A program made the translations under genes and the position numbers. From Halobacillus litoralis (GTDB taxonomy: Bacteria; Bacillota; Bacilli; Bacillales; Halobacillaceae): 50,481 nt of DNA. The stretch lies in the NCBI RefSeq assembly GCF_009856415.1, contig NZ_WMEZ01000013.1, positions 1 to 50,481 on the forward strand, read 5' to 3'. Positions 1-11,132 of the stretch are shown one piece after another (within the stretch, counting starts at the first letter, position 1; every line of letters begins with the position of its first letter). The notes under the pieces are model-generated. The model did no database searches, was not told where the DNA came from, and worked only from the letters and a program-made list of their open reading frames with translations.

Positions 1-98
1 CACCCCGAAGGGATCCACTCGCTTCCCGCGCTCGACTTGCATGTATTAGGCACGCCGCCAGCGTTCGTCCTGAGCCAGGATCAAACTCTCCATAAAAG
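1..98 (-). rRNA. 16S rRNA, 5' end only (runs off the window)
   Basis: Read on the minus strand, the sequence contains the universal 16S start GAGAGTTTGATCCTGGCTCA followed by GACGAACGCTGGCGGCGTG and the start of the V1 region. The mature 5' end is placed near 97-98 by analogy with Bacillus. Only about 98 of roughly 1,550 nt are present; the gene continues off the left edge. It is the first gene of an rRNA operon downstream of lysS, as in B. subtilis, where lysS precedes rrnJ. Confidence 0.97.
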
Positions 99-245
99 TT
101 AAGTTTGACTTGCTCATTTGCACACCGAATGTGCTTTGTTTCAAATCTCTTCTATAAAAGAAGAAATGTTTTGACGTACTGGTTGGTTCGTTCAGTTTTC
201 AAAGATCAAATGTTTTGTTTGACGCTTCAAAACAGCGACTTAATT

Positions 246-274
246 AATATATCATGTGTGGTTGTTTTCGTCAA
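246..274 (-). promoter_or_regulatory. rRNA operon promoter, proximal (P2-like)
   Basis: On the minus strand a -35 TTGACG (269-274) is separated by exactly 17 bp from a -10 TATATT (246-251), about 150 nt upstream of the 16S 5' end. This is the usual distance for a Bacillus rrn P2 promoter. The intervening leader (99-240) holds no gene; the short plus-strand reading frame in it is not credible. Confidence 0.75.
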
Positions 275-340
275 CAACTTTTTATGATTTATTTTGTTAA
301 GCCGTTTGCGGCTTGCCGCTCTCTTAACGCGACAAGTAAT

Positions 341-369
341 AATATATCACGGGATATAAAACCACGCAA
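341..369 (-). promoter_or_regulatory. rRNA operon promoter, distal (P1-like)
   Basis: On the minus strand TTGCGT (364-369), 17 bp, TATATT (341-346), about 95 bp upstream of the better proximal promoter. Tandem P1/P2 promoters are normal for Bacillus rRNA operons. The -35 is a weaker match than that of P2, so this call is less certain. Confidence 0.5.
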
Positions 370-430
370 TAGGTTTTTCGTAAAAAGATAATTCAGATTA
401 TTGCCCTTCATATAATGATTAACCTATGGA

Positions 431-467
431 TAAAAGAACAATCCCCCCAGAGAATCCGGAGGGATTG
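431..467 (-). terminator. Terminator of lysS
   Basis: An inverted repeat with CAATCC/GGATTG arms (439-467) lies just past the lysS stop and is followed on the minus strand by TTCTTTTATCC. It separates lysS from the rRNA promoters. Confidence 0.75.
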
Positions 468-473
468 AAAAGC

Positions 474-2054
<1,581 letters not shown>

Positions 2055-2056
2055 TT

Positions 2057-2085
2057 AGTATAAAAAAGTACTATGGGCGTGTCAA
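2057..2085 (-). promoter_or_regulatory. Sigma-A promoter upstream of lysS
   Basis: Minus strand TTGACA (2080-2085), 17 bp, TATACT (2057-2062): a near-perfect sigma-A promoter. Transcription would start near 2050 and run at once into the hairpin at 2020-2040, giving a leader of about 85 nt before the lysS start. Confidence 0.8.
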
Positions 2086-2184
2086 TGTTGAAAGGGTAAG
2101 GATTCTTGCATTTACACCCTCTAATTTAACATCCACCGAATACAAATATCTTGTACATCATCGGTTTGACCATACCCGATGGCA

Positions 2185-2682
2185 CTAAATATTCCCCCAC
2201 TTCTTCATGCTTCTCACTTCTTCTGAAGGAAGCAACCTAAGAATCTCTCCCGCGGTTTGTTGTAAATGAGGGAGATAAGCTTGAGCATCCACATCTGCTA
2301 AAGGCACCATTACAAATGCCCGCTCGTGCATATGAGGATGGGGAATCGTTAATAGCTCTGTTTTCATATGTTCTTGATTATAAAGCAAAATATCGAGGTC
2401 GATCGTGCGCGGCCCCCATTTTATCACGCGTTTTCTCCCCAGTCCCTGTTCAATGCCCTGGCAGTACTCCAGCAATAAGGAAGGGGACAAATCTGTTTCC
2501 ACTTGAATGGCCATATTTAAAAAATCGTTTTGTTCCGTGTATCCGACAGGGGCTGTTTCATAGACCGCCGATTTTTTTTGGACGGTTATCCCCTCATGCT
2601 CATCCAGCAGAGAAATAGCGTCTTTCAGAAATGATCCACGTGGTGAAATATTCGAACCTAAAGCAATATACGCGATATTCAT
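2185..2682 (-). CDS. folK: 6-hydroxymethyl-7,8-dihydropterin pyrophosphokinase (HPPK)
   Basis: Transfers pyrophosphate from ATP to 6-hydroxymethyl-dihydropterin, the step before dihydropteroate synthase in folate synthesis. The 165-residue protein begins MNIAYIALGSNISPRG and carries the HPPK signature GPRTIDLDILLYN (about residues 90-102) and the following IPHPHMHERAFV. Length is normal. Its ATG overlaps the folB stop (2679-2682), so it is translationally coupled as the last gene of a folP-folB-folK operon. Confidence 0.95.
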   Translation of the reverse strand: MNIAYIALGSNISPRGSFLKDAISLLDEHEGITVQKKSAVYETAPVGYTEQNDFLNMAIQVETDLSPSLLLEYCQGIEQGLGRKRVIKWGPRTIDLDILLYNQEHMKTELLTIPHPHMHERAFVMVPLADVDAQAYLPHLQQTAGEILRLLPSEEVRSMKKWGNI

Positions 2683-3044
2683 GTTTCCCGTCTCCGGTAA
2701 ATTTCAATTGCAACCGACTTATAATGACCCGGAATCGGAGGGTCAGGCTTATATACTTTTACAAGGCACCCTTGCAACAGTGGAAACTCACCAAAGAGTT
2801 CATGAGCCAATTTTTCAGCCACCGTTTCGACAAGTTTGTAGTGTTTTCCTTCCACTGTTTTTTTAGTGACCTCGTAGATGGCCCCGTAATCGATCGATTT
2901 TGTCATATCATCGGAATCGGCTGCTGGCTTCAAGTCCAACTCGAGCTCAAGATCCACATAGAACCGTTGTCCAAGTTTGTTCTCTTCCGGAAAGAGACCG
3001 TGATAACCCCAGAACTCCATTTGATTCACATATATTTTATCCAA
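2679..3044 (-). CDS. folB: Dihydroneopterin aldolase
   Basis: Converts 7,8-dihydroneopterin to 6-hydroxymethyl-dihydropterin and glycolaldehyde. The family start MDKIYVNQMEFWGYHG-like is seen, with FPEENKLGQRF and a C-terminal KPDPPIPGHYKSVAIEI. The open frame reaches an ATG at 3071, but family alignment and a Shine-Dalgarno AAGGGTG 6 nt upstream favour the TTG at 3044, giving 121 residues. The TTG overlaps the folP stop by 8 nt, and the stop overlaps folK. The alternative starts (ATG 3071, GTG 3053) cannot be excluded. Confidence 0.93.
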   Translation of the reverse strand: MDKIYVNQMEFWGYHGLFPEENKLGQRFYVDLELELDLKPAADSDDMTKSIDYGAIYEVTKKTVEGKHYKLVETVAEKLAHELFGEFPLLQGCLVKVYKPDPPIPGHYKSVAIEIYRRRET

Positions 3045-3870
3045 TTCCTTCACCCTTCCCGAGCATAGCATCCATCATTTTCGTCATTCGTACAATGGGC
3101 TTTACATCATGCACCCTCACAATATCCACGCCTTGTGCCATTCCATAACAGACGGTTGCACCTGTCCCTTCCATCCGTTCACCTTTCGGAAGATCCAGGG
3201 CTGTACCGATGAATGATTTCCTGGAGGTACCTAATAAAATAGGGTAACCAAGTCCCTTTAAATCTGCTAGGTTTCGCATGACTTCCAAGTTTTGTGCTTG
3301 AGTTTTCGCAAAACCGATACCTGGATCGAGGATAATGTTCTCTTCTATAACACCTGCACACTTGGCTATCTTAATGCTTTTTCGGAGGTCATTTTTCATG
3401 TCGTCCAATAAAGACTCGTAATTTCTGTCTGACCGGTTATGGGTAAGGATGATAGGTACAACATAACGGGCAGCAACCTCAGCAATGGCGGGTTCTTTAA
3501 TCGCTCCCCATACATCATTGATGATCGACGCTCCTGCTTCCATTGCCTTTTCAGCCACTTCTGCTTTATAAGTATCAATGGAAATAGGAAGGGGAACCGC
3601 CTTTTTGACTGCCTGGATCGCAGGGATGACTCGAGCCAGTTCTTCTTCAGCCGTTACAGGTTGATGCCCAGGTCGTGTGGATTCACCGCCGATATCAATG
3701 ATATGCGCGCCTTCTTCCTCCATCATCTTCGCTTGTTTTACAGCGTGATCGAGATCAAAATAAAGCCCACCATCAGAAAAAGAATCTGGTGTAATATTAA
3801 GTATCCCCATCACAAGAGTTTCCTTTGTTAGGTCGAATGTTTTTTCAGAAGTTCTTAATTTGGTGTTCAT
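3037..3870 (-). CDS. folP: Dihydropteroate synthase
   Basis: Condenses p-aminobenzoate with 6-hydroxymethyl-dihydropterin pyrophosphate to dihydropteroate; target of sulfonamides. 277 residues forming a TIM barrel: GILNITPDSFSDGG (about 22-35), the pterin-binding IDIGGESTRPG (about 59-69), SIDTYKAEVA, INDVWG and the phosphate-site GTSRKSFIG (about 214-222). It is first in folP-folB-folK. In B. subtilis pabB-pabA-pabC lie directly upstream in the same operon; here cysK and its terminator lie there instead, so p-aminobenzoate must come from genes elsewhere or from outside. Confidence 0.96.
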   Translation of the reverse strand: MNTKLRTSEKTFDLTKETLVMGILNITPDSFSDGGLYFDLDHAVKQAKMMEEEGAHIIDIGGESTRPGHQPVTAEEELARVIPAIQAVKKAVPLPISIDTYKAEVAEKAMEAGASIINDVWGAIKEPAIAEVAARYVVPIILTHNRSDRNYESLLDDMKNDLRKSIKIAKCAGVIEENIILDPGIGFAKTQAQNLEVMRNLADLKGLGYPILLGTSRKSFIGTALDLPKGERMEGTGATVCYGMAQGVDIVRVHDVKPIVRMTKMMDAMLGKGEGIG

Positions 3871-3950
3871 AGGTTTCCCTCGTTTCCATCATTCTCTTCC
3901 CCTATCTTACATCATTTCAAAATTTCTATCACACGTGCACGGTTGAAAAC

Positions 3951-3985
3951 ATAAATAAAAAACTGCACCCCATAGAGGTGCAGTT
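3951..3985 (-). terminator. Terminator of cysK
   Basis: AACTGCACC/GGTGCAGTT hairpin (3961-3985) followed on the minus strand by TTTTTATTTAT. Confidence 0.85.
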
Positions 3986-3993
3986 GTCTATCC

Positions 3994-4920
3994 TTATTCT
4001 TCGTCGAACTGATAAAGAGGAGTAGATAGATAACGCTCCCCATTACTAGGGATGATCGCTACAACCTTCTTCCCTTTGCCAAGCTTTTTGGCCACCTGCT
4101 TCGCCACATGAATAGCGGAGCCGGAAGAGATTCCTCCCAGAATTCCGTCCTTTCTGGCGGCTTCCCTTGCAGCTTCGAACGAATCTTCTTTCGTCACTTT
4201 AATGACTTCATCATAAATTTCCGTATTCAGGATGCCAGGTACGAAGCCTGCCCCGATTCCTTGGATCTTATGTGGACCAGGATCTCCACCAGATAAGACC
4301 GGAGACTCTTCTGGTTCAATCGCATAAATTTTGATATCCGGGTATTTCTCCTTCAACACTTTACCTGCACCCGTAATGGTTCCGCCTGTGCCGATACCCG
4401 CAACGAAAGCGTCTAGTTGGTCACCCATCTGCTCGACAATTTCCGGTCCGGTCGTTTTTTCGTGAATGAGTGGGTTTGCTTCATTGTTGAACTGTTGAGG
4501 CATGAAATAGCCCTTCTGCTCTTGGAGTTCAGCTGCCTTTTTAATGGCGCCCTTCATCCCTTCACTCCCTGGAGTGAGAACGAGTTCTGCTCCATAGGCG
4601 CGCAACAGGTTACGACGTTCTTGACTCATCGTATCCGGCATAACGAGTATGGCTTTGTAACCTTTGGCCGCTGCGATCATAGCCAGACCAATCCCCGTAT
4701 TCCCACTCGTCGGTTCTACAATGGTGTCCCCTTCTTTGAGACTTCCATCTTTTTCAGCCTCTTCAATCATGGAAAGAGCAATACGGTCTTTAACAGAACT
4801 GCCCGGATTCATGTACTCCAGCTTAAGATAGATATCTGCGCTGTCCTCATCCGCGCTTCCGTTCAGTTTGACCAATGGAGTTTGCCCGACTAATTCGCTT
4901 ACGTTATTTACGATTCTCAA
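3994..4920 (-). CDS. cysK: Cysteine synthase A (O-acetylserine sulfhydrylase)
   Basis: Makes cysteine from O-acetylserine and sulfide with PLP. The catalytic lysine lies in NPGSSVKDR (K44), the substrate loop in [12 protein letters not shown] and the PLP phosphate loop in [12 protein letters not shown]. The C-terminus [13 protein letters not shown] is typical. The frame is open up to a TTG at 4941, but the TTG at 4920 aligns with the B. subtilis start and has GGGAGTG at proper spacing, giving 308 residues, the usual length. It is flanked by terminators and has its own promoter with an overlapping dyad, so it is a single-gene unit. In B. subtilis CysK also binds the regulator CymR. Confidence 0.95.
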   Translation of the reverse strand: MRIVNNVSELVGQTPLVKLNGSADEDSADIYLKLEYMNPGSSVKDRIALSMIEEAEKDGSLKEGDTIVEPTSGNTGIGLAMIAAAKGYKAILVMPDTMSQERRNLLRAYGAELVLTPGSEGMKGAIKKAAELQEQKGYFMPQQFNNEANPLIHEKTTGPEIVEQMGDQLDAFVAGIGTGGTITGAGKVLKEKYPDIKIYAIEPEESPVLSGGDPGPHKIQGIGAGFVPGILNTEIYDEVIKVTKEDSFEAAREAARKDGILGGISSGSAIHVAKQVAKKLGKGKKVVAIIPSNGERYLSTPLYQFDEE

Positions 4921-4950
4921 TACACTCACTCCCAAAACCAAGTATTTTAA

Positions 4951-4993
4951 TAGGATTTAAACCTAATGTACTGAATAAGAATACAATTGTCAA
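4951..4993 (-). promoter_or_regulatory. cysK promoter with overlapping dyad
   Basis: Minus strand TTGACA (4988-4993), 17 bp, TACATT (4965-4970). An imperfect dyad with TAGG and CCTA arms around TTTAAA (4951-4965) covers the start site. By position it could be an operator. CymR controls cysteine genes in related bacteria, but I cannot assign this site to it. Confidence 0.7.
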
Positions 4994-5019
4994 ACATTTC
5001 AATCATGCATCGTTAAAGG

Positions 5020-5047
5020 AAAAGGCGAAACCGTGGTTTCGCCTTTT
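5020..5047 (-). terminator. Terminator of coaX-hslO
   Basis: Long perfect hairpin AAAAGGCGAAACC/GGTTTCGCCTTTT (5020-5047) followed by a T-rich stretch on the minus strand. Confidence 0.85.
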
Positions 5048-5070
5048 ATTTTATCATTTTCGGTATTATA

Positions 5071-5961
5071 TTATGATGTGGAATCCGTGTCTTGGGATTG
5101 CAATTCTTTTAGGTCTTCTACATTAAACTGATAATCTTCGTTACAGAAGTGGCACTTCGCCTCTGCACCCTGATCTTCGTGAATCATGCGTTCAATTTCT
5201 TCATCTCCAAGGCTGGCAATGGCCATTTCCACTCGTTCTCGTGAACAGTGACACTGAAACTTCACGGGCACCGTGTCCAGTACACGCACATTGTCTTCTC
5301 CAAGAACCGTGTGCAGAATTTCTTCAGGGGTTTTGCCATCACGTACGAGAGAAGAAATCGCAGGCATTTCTGAAAGTCTCTTTTCAATTTGGCTCGTCGT
5401 TTCTTCATCAGCTCCTGGCATCATTTGGACAATGAATCCCCCAGCAGCAAGAATAGAGTAGTCCGTATCTACAAGCACCCCAGCTCCAACAGCTGAAGGC
5501 ACTTGCTCAGAATTTGCAAAGTAATAGGTGAAGTCTTCACTAATCTCACCAGAAACCAGTGGGACTTGACCTGTAAAGTGATCTTTCATACCTAAGTCCT
5601 TCACAATACTCAACGTCCCTGACGTTCCTACCGCACGAGCCACATCCAATTTCCCTTGGGCGTTGGATTCAAAATCAACATGAGGGTTTTTGATATATCC
5701 ACGGACTTCCCCTTTAGAGTTTGCATCTGCAATAATGGCTCCTGCAGGGCCGTCTCCTTCGACCTTCACTGTGAGCTTATCATTCCCTTTAAGCATTGCT
5801 CCCATCATACCGCTGATGGTTAATGTACGTCCTAGTGCTGCTGATGTCGTTGCCCACGTATCTTGTCTGCGTCTTGCCTCTTCGACTGTTTCTGTTGACT
5901 GAATGGCATAAGCCCTGACCTGTCCGTCGAAACCTATGGCACGCACTAAATAATCTGACAT
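5071..5961 (-). CDS. hslO: Redox-regulated chaperone Hsp33
   Basis: A holdase activated by oxidation and unfolding, protecting cytosolic proteins during bleach or oxidative stress. The C-terminal zinc switch is intact: CHC (C237, C239) and CHFC (C270, C273). The N-terminal core includes [21 protein letters not shown] and [10 protein letters not shown]. Two starts compete: the ATG at 5970 overlaps the coaX stop as ATGA, while the ATG at 5961 has GGAG 10 nt upstream and no overlap. I prefer 5961 (296 residues). It is co-transcribed with coaX, as in B. subtilis; the yacD gene expected after it is missing. Confidence 0.94.
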   Translation of the reverse strand: MSDYLVRAIGFDGQVRAYAIQSTETVEEARRRQDTWATTSAALGRTLTISGMMGAMLKGNDKLTVKVEGDGPAGAIIADANSKGEVRGYIKNPHVDFESNAQGKLDVARAVGTSGTLSIVKDLGMKDHFTGQVPLVSGEISEDFTYYFANSEQVPSAVGAGVLVDTDYSILAAGGFIVQMMPGADEETTSQIEKRLSEMPAISSLVRDGKTPEEILHTVLGEDNVRVLDTVPVKFQCHCSRERVEMAIASLGDEEIERMIHEDQGAEAKCHFCNEDYQFNVEDLKELQSQDTDSTS

Positions 5962-5966
5962 GCTAT

Positions 5967-6758
5967 TCATTCTCCTTTAAACGCTTTTTTCTCTTTGTTC
6001 CTTTGATATATCTTATGAAGACCTTTCAACGTCAAGTAGGGATCGACATGATCGATCGTCCTTGATTGACCGGCGATTAAATTGGCAAGACCACCTGTAG
6101 CGATGACCGTCGGTGTCTGATCGGATGTTTCCTTCATACGACGAACGACTTCATCGACCTGACCTACATATCCATAGTAGACGCCAGACTGCATGGCTTC
6201 AACTGTGCTTTGACCAATCACATGTTCCGGACTCTTGATTTCGATTTTTGGAAGTTTGGCCGCTTTCGCGTAAAGAGCTTCCATCGAAATATTAACCCCC
6301 GGGGCAATGGCACCCCCAAGGTATTCCCCTTCAGCATTAATATAACAATATGTGGTAGCTGTTCCAAAGTCGATAATGACTAAAGGAAGGGGATACTCAT
6401 CAATGGCACCTACCGCATTGACCACTCGATCTGCTCCAATTTCATTCGGGTTCGGGTATTTCATCGGCAATCCGTGATCCACCATTCCCTCACCTATGAT
6501 CATCGGTTGCTTTTTAAAATAATAGCGAGACATACGATCAAGTGCAAACATAATCGGTGGTACGACGGACGAGATAATGACGCCGTCCATATCTTCAAAA
6601 CGCAATCCTTCGTGATCGAAAAGTGATTTAATCAACATTCCGAACTCATCTTCTGTTTTATGACGATCGGTTTTGATTCTCCACTGGTACTTCAAAGAGT
6701 TATTTTCAAATACGCCTAACACAGTATTGGTATTTCCCACATCAAGGACAAAATTCAT
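5967..6758 (-). CDS. coaX: Type III pantothenate kinase
   Basis: Phosphorylates pantothenate, the first step to coenzyme A. It belongs to the ASKHA fold: phosphate-1 motif [11 protein letters not shown] at the N-terminus, the DRIVNAVGA-like motif [11 protein letters not shown] (about 98-108), phosphate-2 [11 protein letters not shown] and GGAIAPG. The frame opens at 6779, but that ATG precedes the Shine-Dalgarno GGGAGG; the ATG at 6758 gives the family start [11 protein letters not shown] and 263 residues. First gene of coaX-hslO. Confidence 0.95.
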   Translation of the reverse strand: MNFVLDVGNTNTVLGVFENNSLKYQWRIKTDRHKTEDEFGMLIKSLFDHEGLRFEDMDGVIISSVVPPIMFALDRMSRYYFKKQPMIIGEGMVDHGLPMKYPNPNEIGADRVVNAVGAIDEYPLPLVIIDFGTATTYCYINAEGEYLGGAIAPGVNISMEALYAKAAKLPKIEIKSPEHVIGQSTVEAMQSGVYYGYVGQVDEVVRRMKETSDQTPTVIATGGLANLIAGQSRTIDHVDPYLTLKGLHKIYQRNKEKKAFKGE

Positions 6759-6793
6759 ACATGAAGCCTCCCGTGTCATTTCCTTCGGCTACC

Positions 6794-6802
6794 ATCATAT
6801 CA
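6794..6802 (-). promoter_or_regulatory. Possible coaX extended -10 promoter
   Basis: Minus strand TGATATGAT, an extended -10 (TGn plus TATGAT) about 35 nt upstream of the coaX start. No good -35 is visible at 17 bp, which is tolerable for extended -10 promoters. Confidence 0.4.
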
Positions 6803-6835
6803 CAAGAACCCAATGTTTCGCTCTTTAAAGAAACA

Positions 6836-6875
6836 GAAAAAGCCACACCTCCCGTTTTCAGGGCTGATGTGGCTT
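6836..6875 (-). terminator. Terminator of tilS-hprT-ftsH
   Basis: AGCCACA/TGTGGCT hairpin with extra pairing inside (6841-6874), followed on the minus strand by TTTTTCTGTTTCTTT. Confidence 0.85.
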
Positions 6876-6888
6876 TGCTCATGAACCT

Positions 6889-8913
6889 TTAAGAACGACG
6901 ATCCTCTGAATCAGATGGACCTTCCTCTTTTGTTTCTTCCTTCGTTTCTTCATGAGTCTCTGTCTCATCTGCTTGTTCATCTTCTTTGGATTGAATCGTC
7001 ACACGGACATCCTCATTGTTGGAAGACGTGTTGTTCTTGATCTTCGCATTGTGTTCACGTGCGATTTCTTCAAGCTCTTCATCCGTCGGAAGACGACCTT
7101 TATCAAATAGAGAACGGATTTGAGTTGCATCCAGTGTTTCGACATCTAATAGTGTCTTCGCAATCAACTCAAGCTTATCTTTATTTTCAGTAAGGATCGT
7201 TTTCGCACGGTCATAACAGTACTGAATGAAGTTCTTCACTTCCTGATCGATTTCATAAGCAATCTGGTCACTGTAGTTCTGTTCGTTCTGGATGTCACGT
7301 CCAAGGAAGACTTGCCCACCCGAATTAGAACCGAACTGAAGCGGACCAAGTTTTTCACTCATGCCATACTCTGTGACCATTTTGCGTGCGATGCTTGTTG
7401 CACGCTGGAAGTCATTGTGAGCTCCAGTACTTACCTCACCGAAGATGATTTCTTCGGCTACACGACCACCGAGTAATCCTGTAATCTTATCGAACAATTC
7501 TGGTTTCGTCATAAAGTAACGATCTTCTTTAGGAAGCATGACGGCATATCCGCCCGCCTGCCCACGCGGAACAATTGTAACTTTATGAACCATGTCCGCA
7601 TCATCAAGCACCATGCCAATCACCGTGTGTCCACTTTCGTGGTGGGCAACAATATCGCGCTCTTTCTTAGAAATAACACGACTCTTCTTGGCTGGACCTG
7701 CAATGACACGGTCAATCGCTTCATCTACGTCATCCATATCGACTTTCTTCTTATCTCCACGCGCAGCTACTAGAGCAGCTTCGTTCAATAAGTTTTCCAA
7801 GTCGGCACCAGAGAAACCTGGTGTACGGAGCGCGATTGTCTTCAAGTCCACGTTCTCAGACAGCGGTTTGTTCTTCGCGTGTACAGCAAGTACCGCTTCA
7901 CGACCTTTGACATCTGGACGATCGACTGTGATTTGACGGTCAAAACGACCTGGACGTAGAAGGGCTGGGTCCAGGATATCAGGACGGTTAGTTGCAGCGA
8001 TGATGATGATCCCTTCATTGACACCGAAACCATCCATTTCAACAAGCAATTGGTTCAACGTTTGCTCACGCTCATCGTGACCGCCACCGAGACCCGCTCC
8101 ACGTTGACGACCGACGGCATCAATTTCATCAATGAAGATGATGCCTGGTGCGTTCTTTTTCGCATTTTCGAACAAGTCACGGACACGTGATGCACCGACT
8201 CCGACGAACATCTCAACGAAATCAGAACCACTGATGGAGAAGAATGGTACTCCCGCTTCACCAGCTACGGCACGTGCAAGTAATGTTTTACCTGTACCTG
8301 GAGGTCCTACCAGCAAGACACCCTTAGGAATACGGGCACCTACAGCAGAGAATTTACGAGGATCCTTCAGGAAGTCAACGACCTCCACAAGCTCCTGCTT
8401 CTCTTCATCTGCTCCGGCAACATCTTTAAAACGCACTTTCTTCTTCTCTTCTGAGTACATCTTCGCCTTACTCTTACCAAAGTTCATGACACGACTTCCG
8501 CCGCCTTGCGCCTGGTTAAGCAAGAAGAAGAACAAAATAAAGATAATGACGAACGGGATGATGGACGTTAGAAAAGTCACCCATGCACTAGGCTGCTCCT
8601 CTTGCTCAACCGTCAGATTGCTCTGTTCTTGAGCTGTCTGTGTAATTTGAGCAATCACTTCATCACTAGCAGGAAGTTGTGTGACGAAAGTTTCGCCCTC
8701 TTCGGCTCCCTGTTCTGTACCAGTTACACGAATCACCCCATTGACAGGCTGAATCGTCATTTCCTGAATTTCACCATTATTCAATTTATCATAAAATTCA
8801 TCGACATTATATTCTGTTTGCGGATCACCTTGACCTCGGAATAGACCGACCACGCCGATAACCACGAGGAAGATAAGTAAGTAAAATATGGTATTACGAA
8901 AGATCCGGTTCAT
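6889..8913 (-). CDS. ftsH: ATP-dependent zinc metalloprotease FtsH
   Basis: Membrane AAA+ protease that degrades misfolded membrane proteins and regulators. Order: TM1 (about residues 8-24), an extracytoplasmic loop, TM2 (about 111-133), AAA+ domain with Walker A GPPGTGKT (203-210) and Walker [12 protein letters not shown], then the metallopeptidase domain with zinc motif HESGH. 674 residues, slightly longer than B. subtilis (637) because of an acidic, Glu-rich tail of about 50 residues that begins after [10 protein letters not shown]. Such tails fit a halophile and are unlikely to be catalytic. It follows hprT after 117 nt, in the tilS-hprT-ftsH order. Confidence 0.97.
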   Translation of the reverse strand: MNRIFRNTIFYLLIFLVVIGVVGLFRGQGDPQTEYNVDEFYDKLNNGEIQEMTIQPVNGVIRVTGTEQGAEEGETFVTQLPASDEVIAQITQTAQEQSNLTVEQEEQPSAWVTFLTSIIPFVIIFILFFFLLNQAQGGGSRVMNFGKSKAKMYSEEKKKVRFKDVAGADEEKQELVEVVDFLKDPRKFSAVGARIPKGVLLVGPPGTGKTLLARAVAGEAGVPFFSISGSDFVEMFVGVGASRVRDLFENAKKNAPGIIFIDEIDAVGRQRGAGLGGGHDEREQTLNQLLVEMDGFGVNEGIIIIAATNRPDILDPALLRPGRFDRQITVDRPDVKGREAVLAVHAKNKPLSENVDLKTIALRTPGFSGADLENLLNEAALVAARGDKKKVDMDDVDEAIDRVIAGPAKKSRVISKKERDIVAHHESGHTVIGMVLDDADMVHKVTIVPRGQAGGYAVMLPKEDRYFMTKPELFDKITGLLGGRVAEEIIFGEVSTGAHNDFQRATSIARKMVTEYGMSEKLGPLQFGSNSGGQVFLGRDIQNEQNYSDQIAYEIDQEVKNFIQYCYDRAKTILTENKDKLELIAKTLLDVETLDATQIRSLFDKGRLPTDEELEEIAREHNAKIKNNTSSNNEDVRVTIQSKEDEQADETETHEETKEETKEEGPSDSEDRRS

Positions 8914-9030
8914 TGCCTACCTCCTCCCAAACGAGAAAAACTATAGTAAATACTACCATACCAAAAACGGCCGACACAACTAATTACCCTTGACATAGAC
9001 ACTTTCAAACTTGCCATCGCAGGTTGCCCC

Positions 9031-9570
9031 TCAGCCTCCATAAACCTCAGGCTTCAACACTCCGACATACGGAAGATTACGATACTTTTCTTCATAGTCC
9101 AGGCCATACCCGACAACGAATTCATCAGGAACTTCGAACCCGACTGTATCTGCTTTGATATCCGCGGTTCGTCCCGTCGGTTTATCAAGCAGAGTAACGA
9201 TTTTGATCGACTTGGCCTTCCGGTACTTGAACAAGTCGACGAGATAGGCAAGTGTTCGACCACTATCGATAATATCTTCAATGATCAAAATATCGCGACC
9301 CTCAACCTTCGTATCAAGGTCTTTAACAATTTTGACTTCTCCTGAAGATTCCATACCTCCGTGATAGCTGGAAACATCCATGAAATCCATTTCCAAATGA
9401 GTTTCCATGCGTTTCAGCAAGTCAGTCATGAACGGAAGGGCGCCTTTCAGTACCCCGATCGCCAAAGGAAAACGATCTTCATATTCTTTCGAAAGTTCCG
9501 CTCCCAGCTCTTTACACTTCGCCTGAATTTCCTCTTCGGAAATCAAGACCTTTTCAATTTCGTTATGCAT
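9031..9570 (-). CDS. hprT: Hypoxanthine-guanine phosphoribosyltransferase
   Basis: Salvages hypoxanthine and guanine with PRPP to IMP and GMP. 179 residues with the type I PRT PRPP loop [13 protein letters not shown] (about 94-106) and the purine-binding region near [15 protein letters not shown]. Start ATG 9570 has GGAGGAG upstream. It lies 11 nt after tilS. In B. subtilis HprT and TilS are both essential and act with FtsH on ftsH expression; whether that holds here cannot be read from sequence. Confidence 0.96.
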   Translation of the reverse strand: MHNEIEKVLISEEEIQAKCKELGAELSKEYEDRFPLAIGVLKGALPFMTDLLKRMETHLEMDFMDVSSYHGGMESSGEVKIVKDLDTKVEGRDILIIEDIIDSGRTLAYLVDLFKYRKAKSIKIVTLLDKPTGRTADIKADTVGFEVPDEFVVGYGLDYEEKYRNLPYVGVLKPEVYGG

Positions 9571-9581
9571 GATTGCTCCTC

Positions 9582-10976
9582 CTACGTGTCTGCTTTGTTT
9601 TTATAATGTAACCGAAGCCATGGACCTGATGAAAGGCTGGTACGCTCCCCGCCTTTTTTCAAACCGACGACCCAAAGGATCTTTCCTGTTTGATCTGTAA
9701 CGATCGGCCAGGTTGGGCGCAGACGGGCCGGGATTTTTTGGTCGATAAAAATATCTTTTACTTTTTTCGAGCCGTTCATCCCTCTCAAACGTATTCTGTC
9801 TCCCTCCTGTCTCGTGCGAACGACGAGAGGAAGTTTTACGTGATGCGAATCACATAGATACGTATAAGCATCTTCTGTGCCGTCCCCGCTGAACCAATCC
9901 GCCCTGATTTGTGATCCATCAGGAAGTTGAAGTTCCTCTTCCATTTCGAGAATGTAGGAGTACTCTTTCCATTCTTGTACTTTCGCAAATGAAAAGGTGA
10001 TGTCATCATAGGCACGGATGATTTTTAACCCTTCCGGAAAGTCCAGGGAAGCATTCGGTTTTTCATCATTTAAAAGGTTCATGAACATTTCTTCATGCAA
10101 GTAAGAAATGTCTTCGTTTTGGTTCACATACAGATAGTTCAATATTAGATGAAAGGCTGTCCTTTGTAAAGCAAGCGGGAATGTTTTGAAAGTTTGTTTT
10201 GATAATTGTACGAATTTCTCAACATTTGAAGAAAAATGGACAGTTTCCAAGACTTTTTGGGCCTGCTCATTTATGTATGACCTTTCTTCTCTCGCTCTCT
10301 CGCTCCATACTTGCATGTGCTTATGAAATTGGGGATTGTTCTCTTTCATAAAAGGCAATAGATACTGCCTGATTGCATTCCGAGTGTACTCGGTTTCCTC
10401 ATTGGATGGATCCATCCTCACTTCTAGTGCTTGTGCTTCCAGGTAAGAAGCAATTTGGTTTTTAGAGGCCGCAAGAAATGGACGAATGATTTTACCGCAA
10501 GCAAACGGGCGGCTTGCTGGCATCCCCTGGACCGCTTCCGGTCGTGCGCTGCGCATGAGCTGCATCAGAATCGTTTCCGCCTGATCGTCACCGTGATGTC
10601 CCATTGCAAGAGCATCCGCTTCATAGGCATACATCATCTTTTCAAAAAACGCATACCTCAACTCCCGGGCCGCTTCCTGCGTACCTTTCCCTGTATCTTT
10701 CTTATACGTCTGGACATCCACAGAGGTTCCGACAAATTCGACTCCCCATTCTTCGCAAAGGCTCTCAACAAAGCGAAGATCTTCTTCGGACTCTTCTCCT
10801 CTTAATTGATGATCGACAGAAACGGCAATCAAACGAAGAGAAAAACTTTTTTTCATCGTACACAGAAAATGCAAAAGAGCGACCGAATCCGGCCCTCCAG
10901 ACACAGCCACCAACAGGGTCTGATGTGGCTGGATCATTTGATGTTTCGAGATGAACGTCTGGACAGCATGATCCAT
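9582..10976 (-). CDS. tilS: tRNA(Ile)-lysidine synthetase
   Basis: Converts the wobble C of tRNA-Ile(CAT) to lysidine so that it reads AUA. The N-terminal PP-loop ATPase motif SGGPDS is at residues 26-31, and [11 protein letters not shown] lies further along. The C-terminal domain (about 370-460) contains [20 protein letters not shown], which contacts the tRNA. 464 residues, normal length. The plus-strand tRNA at 15561 has a CAT anticodon and could in principle be a substrate if it is Ile2 rather than Met. Confidence 0.95.
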   Translation of the reverse strand: MDHAVQTFISKHQMIQPHQTLLVAVSGGPDSVALLHFLCTMKKSFSLRLIAVSVDHQLRGEESEEDLRFVESLCEEWGVEFVGTSVDVQTYKKDTGKGTQEAARELRYAFFEKMMYAYEADALAMGHHGDDQAETILMQLMRSARPEAVQGMPASRPFACGKIIRPFLAASKNQIASYLEAQALEVRMDPSNEETEYTRNAIRQYLLPFMKENNPQFHKHMQVWSERAREERSYINEQAQKVLETVHFSSNVEKFVQLSKQTFKTFPLALQRTAFHLILNYLYVNQNEDISYLHEEMFMNLLNDEKPNASLDFPEGLKIIRAYDDITFSFAKVQEWKEYSYILEMEEELQLPDGSQIRADWFSGDGTEDAYTYLCDSHHVKLPLVVRTRQEGDRIRLRGMNGSKKVKDIFIDQKIPARLRPTWPIVTDQTGKILWVVGLKKGGERTSLSSGPWLRLHYKNKADT

Positions 10977-11132
10977 CAGGTGTGTTCCCCCTGTCTCTCT
11001 GTATATCTCTTCCTATCGTATCACTATTCGTAAGCACTTCAAAAGATAAGCATCCATTTCCTCGTTAATTTTAAAAAGGAGCTGCCATCCTCTCCCTTTC
11101 CCAACTGTTCTTACCTTTACAAGGTATTCGAA

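Noticed and set aside
105-287. Plus-strand open frame of 60 codons near the 16S 5' end
   Set aside because: It lies in the rRNA leader, antisense to the promoter P2, with no Shine-Dalgarno and no recognisable protein features.
5071-5970. Frameshifts or pseudogenes among the main genes
   Set aside because: All major genes are full length with intact catalytic motifs; none is broken.
10977-11132. Terminator or small gene between prkD and tilS
   Set aside because: No convincing hairpin with T-run, promoter or coding frame is visible in these 156 nt.
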